Shown piece after piece: positions 1 through 5,298 of a DNA stretch of 6,769 nt (position 1 is the stretch's first letter; each line of letters opens with the position of its first letter). Under the pieces are notes generated by a model that was not told where the DNA came from, made no database searches, and saw nothing but the letters and a program-made list of their open reading frames with translations. A program made the position numbers and the translations under genes. The stretch covers positions 1-6,769 of the forward strand of contig JAEXUU010000330.1 in the NCBI GenBank assembly GCA_023452965.1. The letters run 5' to 3'. This DNA comes from Pseudomonadota bacterium (GTDB lineage Bacteria; Pseudomonadota; Alphaproteobacteria; Rhizobiales; Beijerinckiaceae).

Positions 1-1
1 G

Positions 2-925
2 TTCCCTGGCATTGTGCGAGCGCAGGGGACGTGGCCCAACCGACCGGTCCGCATCCTGACGCCCTTCGCGGCCGGCGGGGCGGCGGATGCGTTGGCGCGC
101 ATCCTGGCCGAGCAGTTCCAGAGCGCCAGCGGGCAGCCGCTCGTCGTCGAGAACAAGCCCGGCGCCGGCGGCACGCTGGCCGCGGCAGAGATCGCACGCA
201 GCACACCGGACGGGCACGCCCTGCTGCTCGGCGATATCGGGGCGAATGCGGTTGCCCAGTCGCTGTTCGTCAGCCTGCCCTACAATGTCGAGAGCAGTTT
301 CAGGCATGTGATCCATCTGGCGAATCTGCCGATGGTGATGATCGGCCACCCAAGCGTGGCGGACGGCACAGTGAAGGGCGTCATCGCCCTCGCCAAGGCG
401 AAGCCGGGCGCGTTGAACTACGCCTCGGCCGGCCCCGGCGGGGCGTCGCACCTGATGATGGAGCTGTTCAAGCGCTCTGCAGGGGTGGAGATCGTCCATG
501 TTCCTTATCGAGGCGGCAGCCCGGTGCTGCAGGCGACGATGACGAACGAGGTGCAACTCGCGATCTCGACCATTTCGACCTCGCGCAGCTTCATCGAAGC
601 GAATTCGGTGAGGGCGATCGGGGTCGGCAGCGCCGAGCCGGTGAAGGCGCTGCCGGAGGTGAAGCCGATCAGCGCCGACGTGCCGGGCTTCGAGGCCCTG
701 ACCTGGCACGGCATCCATGTCGCGGCGGAGACCCCGCCCGAAATCGTGGTGCAGATCAATTCGCTCTTCAACAAGCTCATCGCTCTGCCGGAGGTGCAGC
801 GACGGTTCGCGGTCCAGACCGCCGAGCCTGTCGGCGGGACGCCGGCCGACTATGCCGCCTTCGTTGCCCGCGAAACCGCGAAATGGGGCGAGGTCGTCCG
901 CAACGCGAAGATCAAGCCGGCCTGA
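2..925 (+). CDS. Bug/TctC-family periplasmic solute-binding protein, 5'-truncated by window edge
   Basis: Periplasmic binding protein of the Bug family, the solute receptor (TctC-type) of tripartite tricarboxylate transporters, which usually bind small carboxylates. The frame is open from base 2 through the GTG at 14, so that GTG is not the true start; the initiator and most of the signal peptide lie upstream. The visible part begins FPGIVRAQGTWPNRPVRIL, which looks like the end of an exported leader followed by the typical mature start (W/Y-P-x-[RK]-P-[VI]-[RK]). Family landmarks follow in order: PFAAGGAADALAR, the ENKPGAGG loop, LNYASAGPGGASHL (usual form LNY.S.G.G...HL), VPYRGGSPVLQ, and a C-terminal TPADYAAFVARETAKWGEVV helix. 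About 300 mature residues is the normal family length, so only the leader is missing. No TctA/TctB membrane genes are visible; many Bug proteins are orphans. It is probably not co-transcribed with the operon at 1337, since a hairpin and a 411-bp gap with its own promoter separate them. The ligand is unknown. Confidence 0.92.
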   Translation, partial: FPGIVRAQGTWPNRPVRILTPFAAGGAADALARILAEQFQSASGQPLVVENKPGAGGTLAAAEIARSTPDGHALLLGDIGANAVAQSLFVSLPYNVESSFRHVIHLANLPMVMIGHPSVADGTVKGVIALAKAKPGALNYASAGPGGASHLMMELFKRSAGVEIVHVPYRGGSPVLQATMTNEVQLAISTISTSRSFIEANSVRAIGVGSAEPVKALPEVKPISADVPGFEALTWHGIHVAAETPPEIVVQINSLFNKLIALPEVQRRFAVQTAEPVGGTPADYAAFVARETAKWGEVVRNAKIKPA

Positions 926-934
926 GCCGTGTTG

Positions 935-960
935 CGGCGGGGCGCCGAAGCGCCTCGCCG
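935..960 (+). terminator. GC-rich hairpin just after the Bug/TctC gene; possible terminator or mRNA 3' stabiliser
   Basis: The arms 935-945 (CGGCGGGGCGC) and 950-960 (GCGCCTCGCCG) pair over 11 base pairs with a single G-U, closing a CGAA tetraloop at 946-949. The hairpin begins 10 bases after the stop codon at 923-925. There is no run of T after it (the next bases are GTCCCC), so it is not a canonical intrinsic terminator. It may be a U-less or Rho-assisted 3' end, or a barrier to exonuclease. Position and stem strength are seen directly; function is inferred. Confidence 0.45.
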
Positions 961-1133
961 GTCCCCGTACCTGACTTGAATGTTCCGCGAGCCCTGGCCC
1001 GGTTTCGCGATCACGGAAGCATGCCCCGATCGCGGCCTGCCGGGCTCTGATCGACGCGAAGATCGCGGGGACCAGCCCCTCTGAAAAGGGCCGCGAGAGG
1101 CCCCGATGCTGCGCCGCCCCTGATCCTGCCGCG

Positions 1134-1149
1134 GACCGCCGCGGCGGTC
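1134..1149. repeat. Perfect 16-bp palindrome in the intergenic gap
   Basis: GACCGCCGCGGCGGTC reads identically on both strands with no spacer. An RNA copy could fold only by opening the central pairs, and no T-run follows, so a terminator role is unlikely. It could be a protein-binding site or a chance result of CG-rich sequence. It lies about 190 bp upstream of the aldehyde dehydrogenase start. Confidence 0.4.
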
Positions 1150-1263
1150 TCGCCCTGTCGCCAAGCCATCCCTGCTCACGTCATCGAGCCCCACCGACGC
1201 ATCTCGATGGTGGTCTGCGGCAGCCGCAGCAAGGCAGGCGCCGAGAAATGCCTCGCCGGCAGC

Positions 1264-1307
1264 TTGACAGCATCAAAAGTTGCTGTTTCATTGAATAGAA
1301 ATAAATT
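1264..1307 (+). promoter_or_regulatory. Candidate promoter of the aldehyde dehydrogenase-liv operon
   Basis: The sequence changes sharply from GC-rich to AT-rich just before the operon. A perfect TTGACA (-35 consensus) sits at 1264-1269, but at 17-bp spacing the -10 position reads TTCATT (1287-1292), which is weak. An alternative pair is TTGCTG (1280-1285) with TAAATT (1302-1307) at 16-bp spacing. Either would start transcription within about 40 bases of the ATG at 1337. A weak -10 together with overlapping symmetric sites suggests a regulated promoter. The exact boxes are uncertain; the general location is better supported than either pair. Confidence 0.45.
1267..1286. promoter_or_regulatory. 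Inverted repeat ACAGCA-N8-TGCTGT overlapping the -35 region, possible operator
   Basis: Six-base arms at 1267-1272 and 1281-1286 are exact reverse complements, separated by TCAAAAGT. The 20-bp span is a typical size for a site bound by a dimeric regulator, and it overlaps the TTGACA at 1264. Arms of six bases can arise by chance, so this is weaker than the neighbouring site at 1296-1320. The regulator family cannot be told from the sequence. Confidence 0.35.
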
Positions 1308-1320
1308 CTACTCAGTAGAA
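1296..1320. promoter_or_regulatory. Three alternating half-sites TAGAA/TTCTA/TAGAA at 10-bp spacing, likely operator
   Basis: TAGAA (1296-1300), TTCTA (1306-1310) and TAGAA (1316-1320) alternate in orientation, with starts exactly 10 bp apart, so they face the same side of the helix. The second and third form the longer dyad TTCTACT-C-AGTAGAA (1306-1320), a perfect 7+1+7 inverted repeat. A one-base loop cannot form in RNA without opening the stem, so DNA binding by a dimeric repressor or activator is more plausible than an RNA hairpin. The site ends 3 bases before the ribosome site of the aldehyde dehydrogenase (AGGGA at 1324-1328) and would cover the expected transcription start. No regulator gene is present in the window. 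Confidence 0.55.
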
Positions 1321-1336
1321 GTTAGGGAAACGCTCA

Positions 1337-2827
1337 ATGCTGAACCGCACGCCGCCCGCCGCGCCTGTTGCCTATGAGATGCTGATCGGGGGGCAGTGGG
1401 TGTCCGCTGCGTCTGGCGCTCGCATGGACAGCGTCGATCCGTATCTCGGGACGGTGTGGGCAAGCGTCCCCGACGCTGGCGAGACCGACGTCGCGGCGGC
1501 CGTCGGTGCGGCGCGCGAGGCCTTCGACAACGGGGCGTGGGGACGGGCGACGGCGCGTGAGCGGGCTGTCATGCTGCGCCGGCTCGCCGATCTGATCGCC
1601 CGCGATGCCGAGCGTCTTGCGGTCATCGAGAGCCGCGACAACGGCAAGCTCGTGCGGGAGATGACCGCGCAGTGGCGTTACCTGCCGGAGTGGTTTCATT
1701 ACTTCGCCGGTGCCGCCGAGCGGATCGAGGGCGCGACGCTCCAGTCCGACCGGCCGAACTTCGCGGCCTTTACCCGCAAGGAGGCAGTCGGGGTCGTCGC
1801 CGCGATCACGCCCTGGAATTCGCCGGGCCTGCTCCTCGCCTGGAAGCTTGCGCCGGCCCTTGCCGCCGGCTGCACCTTCGTCGTCAAGCCGTCCGAATAC
1901 ACGCCGGTCTCGGCGCTGGAGCTCGGCAAGCTGTTCGACGAGGCGGGTTTCCCGGCCGGCGTGTTCAACGTCGTCACTGGCGGCCCCGAGGCTGGCCGCG
2001 CTCTGGTCGGCGATCCCCGTGTCGACAAGATCGCCTTCACTGGCTCGACAGATGTCGGCAAGGCGATCGCCAAGGCGGCGGCCGACAACCTGACCGGCGT
2101 CCTGCTCGAACTCGGCGGCAAGTCGCCGAACATCGTCTTCGCCGATTGCGATCCTGCCGCCGCCTCCAACGGCATCGTCGCCGGCATCTTCGCCGCGTCG
2201 GGGCAGAGCTGCATGGCCGGTTCGCGTCTCGTCATCCAGCGTTCGATCATGGACGAGGTGCTCGGGCGCGTGATCGAGCGCGCCAAGGCGATCAGGATGG
2301 GCGACCCGACCCTGCCGGAAACGGAAATGGGCCCGGTCGCGACGCCGCAACAGCACCGGAAGATCCTGGGCATGATCGAGCAGGCGGTCGCCGAGGGAGC
2401 CAGGCTCGCCTGCGGCGGTGGCTCTGGCGAGGCGGGCGGCCTGTTCGTGCAGCCCACCATCCTGGTCGATGTCAGCCCGCAGATGACGATCGCGCAGGAG
2501 GAGGTGTTCGGGCCGGTGCTCTGCGTGTTGCCGTTCGACACCGAGGAGGAGGCGGTCGCGCTCGCCAATGACAGCCGCTTCGGTCTGGCGGCCGGCGTCT
2601 GGACGCTGAATGTCCAGCGGGCGCATCGCATGGCGGCCCGGCTGCGGGCCGGCACGGTCTGGATCAACGCGTACCGGGTCGTCGCCTACAACGCGCCCTT
2701 CGGTGGCTACAAGCAGTCCGGAGCCGGGCGCGAGAACGGGCTGCACGCGGTAGACGAGTATCTCGAAACCAAGACCGTCTGGATCGAGCTTTCGGGCGCG
2801 ACCCGCGATCCCTTCACCATCGGCTGA
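1337..2827 (+). CDS. NAD(P)-dependent aldehyde dehydrogenase (ALDH superfamily, DhaS/betaine-aldehyde-dehydrogenase-like)
   Basis: A cytoplasmic enzyme expected to oxidise an aldehyde to its acid with NAD(P)+. The 496-residue length is normal for the family. Catalytic landmarks are all present: PWN with Asn161, the cofactor-binding lysine in VVKPSE (Lys184), FTGSTDVG (residues 234-241), the general base Glu258 in LELGGKSPN, the nucleophile Cys292 in GQSCMAGSR, the EEVFGP motif (Glu388/389), and PFGGYKQSGAGRENG near the C-terminus. The Asn-Lys (23), Glu-Cys (34) and Cys-Glu (97) spacings match ALDH2-type enzymes. The ATG at 1337 is chosen because AGGGA lies 8 bases upstream; a later Met15 has no such support. 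From remembered family patterns (YLPEWFHYFAG, AGIFAASGQSC) it looks closest to the uncharacterised DhaS-like clade. It is the first gene of the operon, 10 bases before the livF-type gene, which suggests it acts on a breakdown product of the imported compound. The substrate cannot be assigned. Confidence 0.95.
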   Translation: MLNRTPPAAPVAYEMLIGGQWVSAASGARMDSVDPYLGTVWASVPDAGETDVAAAVGAAREAFDNGAWGRATARERAVMLRRLADLIARDAERLAVIESRDNGKLVREMTAQWRYLPEWFHYFAGAAERIEGATLQSDRPNFAAFTRKEAVGVVAAITPWNSPGLLLAWKLAPALAAGCTFVVKPSEYTPVSALELGKLFDEAGFPAGVFNVVTGGPEAGRALVGDPRVDKIAFTGSTDVGKAIAKAAADNLTGVLLELGGKSPNIVFADCDPAAASNGIVAGIFAASGQSCMAGSRLVIQRSIMDEVLGRVIERAKAIRMGDPTLPETEMGPVATPQQHRKILGMIEQAVAEGARLACGGGSGEAGGLFVQPTILVDVSPQMTIAQEEVFGPVLCVLPFDTEEEAVALANDSRFGLAAGVWTLNVQRAHRMAARLRAGTVWINAYRVVAYNAPFGGYKQSGAGRENGLHAVDEYLETKTVWIELSGATRDPFTIG

Positions 2828-2837
2828 GGGGGAGAGC

Positions 2838-3641
2838 ATGACCGCACCTCCCGCCGCAGCGGCCGCGCCGCTGCTCGCCATCACCGATCTCTCGGTCACC
2901 TATGCCGGCTCGATCGCCGCCCTGAGGGGGATCAGCCTGCAGGTTCCGCGCAGCGGCATCGTCGCGCTGCTCGGCGCCAATGGTGCCGGAAAGACTACGA
3001 CCCTGCGGGCCGTTTCCGGCCTGCTCGGCTGGCATCGCGGCCGGATCGGCGGCGGTGATGTCCGCTTCGACGGCTACAGCATCGCGGCGCTGGGCGGCGC
3101 GGCGCTGGTGCGGCGCGGGATCGCGCAGGTCATGGAAGGACGGCGCATCTTCGCCGAGCTCTCCGTCGAGGAGAACCTACGGCTGGGCGCCTTCACCCGC
3201 CATGACGTGGCCGGTGTCCGCCGTACGCTTGAGGAGGTTCTCGAGCAGTTCCCGATCCTGCGCGAGCGCTACACGCAGGCGGCGGGCTACCTCTCCGGCG
3301 GCCAGCAGCAGATGCTGGCGATCGGCCGTGCCCTGATGGCGGGGCCGAAGCTGCTGCTTCTCGACGAGCCGTCGCTCGGGCTGGCCCCGATCATCGTGCA
3401 GCAGATCCGCGAGGTCATCCGTCGTATCGCCGACAACGGTGTCGCAGTCATGCTGGTCGAGCAGAACGCCGACATGGCGCTGTCGCTCGCCGACCACGGC
3501 TACATCCTCGAGAACGGCCGAATCGCGCTCGAAGGCACCGGCGCCGCCCTGAAGGCCGATCCTGCGATCCGGGAGCTCTATCTCGGCATCGTCGGCGCCA
3601 GCGATGGCGAGCTCGCGGCGGCCGCGGGAGGTGCCCGATGA
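2838..3641 (+). CDS. livF: LivF-type ATP-binding protein of a branched-chain-amino-acid-type ABC importer
   Basis: One of the two cytoplasmic ATPases of a HAAT/Liv importer. Walker A is GANGAGKTT (residues 46-54), the signature is LSGGQQQ (152-158), and Walker B is LLLLDEP with Asp176 and Glu177. The switch (H-loop) position carries Gln209 in VEQNADMAL, followed by ILENGRIALEGTG; this VEQN-to-LENG stretch is the hallmark that separates LivF from LivG and does not mean the protein is inactive. At 267 residues it is longer than the ~237 of E. coli LivF, with a GWHRGRIGGGDVRFDG insertion-like stretch after Walker A and an Ala/Gly-rich C-terminal tail. The start at 2838 follows GGGGGAGAG (2828-2836), 10 bases after the aldehyde dehydrogenase stop. 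Its stop overlaps the next start as ATGA. Role as transporter ATPase is secure; the transported solute is not known, so the symbol denotes the family. Confidence 0.93.
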   Translation: MTAPPAAAAAPLLAITDLSVTYAGSIAALRGISLQVPRSGIVALLGANGAGKTTTLRAVSGLLGWHRGRIGGGDVRFDGYSIAALGGAALVRRGIAQVMEGRRIFAELSVEENLRLGAFTRHDVAGVRRTLEEVLEQFPILRERYTQAAGYLSGGQQQMLAIGRALMAGPKLLLLDEPSLGLAPIIVQQIREVIRRIADNGVAVMLVEQNADMALSLADHGYILENGRIALEGTGAALKADPAIRELYLGIVGASDGELAAAAGGAR

Positions 3642-4405
3642 GCCCGCTGCTCTGCGTTCGCGACATCCATCTCAGCTTCGGCGGCGTGAGGGCGCTGAAC
3701 GGGATTTCCTTCGATATCCAGCCCGGAGAGATCTTCTCGATCATCGGACCCAACGGCGCTGGCAAGACCACGATCTTCAACTGCCTGAGCTGCCTCTACC
3801 GTCCCGACAGCGGCTCGATCCGGCTGGAGGGGAAGGAACTCGTCGGCCGGCCGCCCAAGGACCTCGCGGCGCTGAAGATCGCGCGGACCTTCCAGAATCT
3901 CGGCCTGTTCGAGCAGCTGAGCGTGATGGAGAACGTGCTGCTCGGCCGCCATCACCTGATGGCGACCTCGACGCTCGGCAACGCGTTGCGGCTGGGCTCG
4001 ACCCGGCGGGAGGAAGCGGAGCATCGCGCCCGCGCCGAAGACATCCTCGGCCTGTTCGATCTGCGCAAGCTGGCGGGCACTGCCATCGGCGTTCTGCCCT
4101 ATGGCGTGCGCAAGCTCGTCGAGATCGCCCGCGGCCTGGCGATGGAACCGAAGCTGCTCCTCCTCGACGAGCCGGTCGCCGGCATGAACCACGAAGAGAC
4201 CGCTGGGATCATCGAGGCGATCCTGCGGGTACGCGATCGCTACGGCACCGGCATGGCGCTGGTCGAGCACGACATGCGGATGGTCATGGCGATCTCGGAT
4301 CGCGTCATGGCGATCGACTTCGGCCAGCACCTGGCCACCGGCATGCCTGCCGAGGTCCAGAACGATCCACGCGTCATCGAAGCCTATCTGGGGAGGGCCG
4401 CATGA
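3638..4405 (+). CDS. livG: LivG-type ATP-binding protein of a branched-chain-amino-acid-type ABC importer
   Basis: Second cytoplasmic ATPase of the importer, expected to pair with the LivF-type subunit. Walker A is GPNGAGKTT (residues 37-45), the Q-loop region reads ARTFQNLGLF, Walker B is LLLLDEP with Asp177 and Glu178, and the switch His211 lies in VEHDMRMVM. The signature is LPYGVRKLVEIAR (153-165) in place of LSGGQ; LivG proteins commonly carry a degenerate xxYG motif here, so this is expected. The 255-residue length equals that of E. coli LivG. The start ATG overlaps the livF-type stop by 4 bases (ATGA, 3638-3641), with GGGAGG at 3626-3631 inside the preceding gene, pointing to translational coupling. 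The stop again overlaps the next start. Confidence 0.93.
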   Translation: MSPLLCVRDIHLSFGGVRALNGISFDIQPGEIFSIIGPNGAGKTTIFNCLSCLYRPDSGSIRLEGKELVGRPPKDLAALKIARTFQNLGLFEQLSVMENVLLGRHHLMATSTLGNALRLGSTRREEAEHRARAEDILGLFDLRKLAGTAIGVLPYGVRKLVEIARGLAMEPKLLLLDEPVAGMNHEETAGIIEAILRVRDRYGTGMALVEHDMRMVMAISDRVMAIDFGQHLATGMPAEVQNDPRVIEAYLGRAA

Positions 4406-5298
4406 GCGAGCTCGTGCAACTCGTCATCGGCGGCCTGTCGCTGGGCGCGCTCTATGCGCTGCTCGCGCTCGGTTTCGTCGTCGTCTACAAGTCGACCGGC
4501 GTCCTGAACTTCGCCCAGGGCGGGCTCGTCCTCTGCGGCGCCTATTTCTGCTATGCGCTGGGCGCGCGCTGGGGTCTGCCGTTTCCCCTCGCCATGCTGC
4601 TTGCCGTGCTGGGCACCGCATTCGTCGCGGTGGTGGCCGAGCGCTTCGTCATGCGTCGCCTGATCGGCAAGCCGGTCTTCGCGGTGATCATGGTGACCTG
4701 GGGGCTGCTGATCGTGATCGAGCAGTTCCCGGCCTCGGTCTGGGGCTATGACCTGCTGCCGCTGGGTGACCCGTGGGCCATGAACATGGCGGGCGTCGGC
4801 AATATCCAGATCCTGACCGTCGATCTCTGGACGCTCGGCATCAGCGCCGTGGTGATGGCGGCCGTCTACGTCTTCTTCCGCTATTCGCGTTACGGCCTCG
4901 CCATGCGCGCTTCCGCCTTCGATCAGGAAGCGGCGATGGCACAGGGTGTCTCTCCGGCCCTGGTCTTCGCGCTGGCCTGGGCGATTGCCGGCGTCATTGC
5001 CGCACTCGCCGGCATCATGCTCTCCGGTGGGGTGAGGGGGCTCAGCCCCGAGCTCTCGCTCGTCGCCTTGCGGGCGTTCCCCGCGATCATCCTGGGCGGC
5101 ATCGACTCGCCGGTCGGCGCCGTGGTCGGCGGCCTCGCCATCGGCGTCGCCGAGGTGCTGACGGCGAGCTACGTCGCCCAGCACGCGCCCTGGCTCGGTC
5201 AGAACTTCCATCTCGTGATGCCCTACGTGCTGATGACGGCGTTCCTGCTCGTGCGCCCCTACGGCATGTTCGGCACGCAGGCGGTGCGGAGGGGATGA
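4402..5298 (+). CDS. livH: LivH-type inner-membrane permease of a branched-chain-amino-acid-type ABC importer
   Basis: Integral membrane subunit forming half of the translocation path, 298 residues, the usual size. It opens with the LivH hallmark QLVIGGLSLGALYALLALGF (residues 6-25) and VLNFAQGG (34-41). Hydrophobic stretches at about 5-29, 36-55, 61-80, 92-109, 139-159, 185-207, 218-234, 238-255 and 268-285 suggest eight or nine membrane segments. The cytoplasmic loop that contacts the ATPases is RYGLAMRASAFDQEAAMAQGV (about 163-183; typical form MRA.A.D.EAA...G). The IILGGIDSPVGAVVGGLAIG motif (229-248) is also typical. The frame is open far upstream, back to 3604, but that part is only the shifted frame of the LivG gene; the ATG at 4402 has GGGGAGGG at 4390-4397 and forms an ATGA overlap with livG. 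Confidence 0.93.
   Translation: MSELVQLVIGGLSLGALYALLALGFVVVYKSTGVLNFAQGGLVLCGAYFCYALGARWGLPFPLAMLLAVLGTAFVAVVAERFVMRRLIGKPVFAVIMVTWGLLIVIEQFPASVWGYDLLPLGDPWAMNMAGVGNIQILTVDLWTLGISAVVMAAVYVFFRYSRYGLAMRASAFDQEAAMAQGVSPALVFALAWAIAGVIAALAGIMLSGGVRGLSPELSLVALRAFPAIILGGIDSPVGAVVGGLAIGVAEVLTASYVAQHAPWLGQNFHLVMPYVLMTAFLLVRPYGMFGTQAVRRG
5288..5294 (+). promoter_or_regulatory. Ribosome-binding site that decides the livM-type start
   Basis: GGAGGGG at 5288-5294 is followed directly by ATGATG. Counting from the GGAGG core, the first ATG (5295) is only 2 bases away and the second (5298) is 5 bases away, within the normal range. The second is therefore preferred, giving a TGATG one-base overlap with the livH stop (5296-5298). 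The first ATG would give an ATGA overlap like the two junctions upstream and one extra residue. Confidence 0.5.

Larger units (their letters stand above)
926..1263. other. Non-coding gap with several inverted repeats, no gene recognised
   Basis: No open frame here shows a recognisable protein or a convincing ribosome site; an antisense frame running 1194-850 gives an Arg/Gly-rich, low-complexity product and overlaps the Bug gene. Besides the hairpin at 935-960 it holds GGGCC-N6-GGCCC (1088-1103), a perfect 16-bp palindrome GACCGCCGCGGCGGTC (1134-1149), CATCGAG-N14-CTCGATG (1182-1188 and 1203-1209) and CTGCGG-CAG-CCGCAG (1215-1229). No tRNA or rRNA pattern is seen. Some dyads are expected by chance at this GC content, so the stretch may be plain spacer DNA, the 3' region of the Bug transcript, or an upstream regulatory region of the operon. 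Confidence 0.6.

Noticed and set aside
14..16. GTG at 14 as the true start of the Bug gene
   Set aside because: The frame stays open to the window edge, the preceding residues look like a leader end, and a start here would leave a secreted receptor without a signal peptide.
850..1194. A 114-codon minus-strand frame crossing the end of the Bug gene and the gap
   Set aside because: No recognisable domain, low-complexity Arg/Gly composition, no evident ribosome site, and overlap with conserved Bug C-terminal codons.
1334..2899. A 521-codon open frame on the minus strand opposite the aldehyde dehydrogenase
   Set aside because: Its product is rich in Arg, Asp and Gly with no family motif, and it mirrors a gene with all ALDH catalytic residues. 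Long antisense frames are normal in DNA with G/C-biased third positions.
3459..3464. Missing switch histidine in LivF (Gln209)
   Set aside because: VEQN is the usual LivF-type sequence at this position, so it is a family trait and not a defect.
4091..4129. LivG signature LPYGVRK instead of LSGGQ suggesting an inactive ATPase
   Set aside because: LivG subunits commonly have a degenerate xxYG signature, and Walker A, Walker B and the switch His are all intact.
3604..4401. Upstream extension of the LivH frame that would make a 564-residue fusion protein
   Set aside because: This part is the shifted frame of the well-supported LivG gene and is Arg/Pro-rich without motifs. A clear ribosome site and the LivH N-terminal hallmark mark the start at 4402.
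4773..5294. Upstream extension of the LivM frame (539 residues in all)
   Set aside because: It is the out-of-frame reading of livH and shows no membrane segments; LivM features begin only after the ATG pair at 5295-5300.
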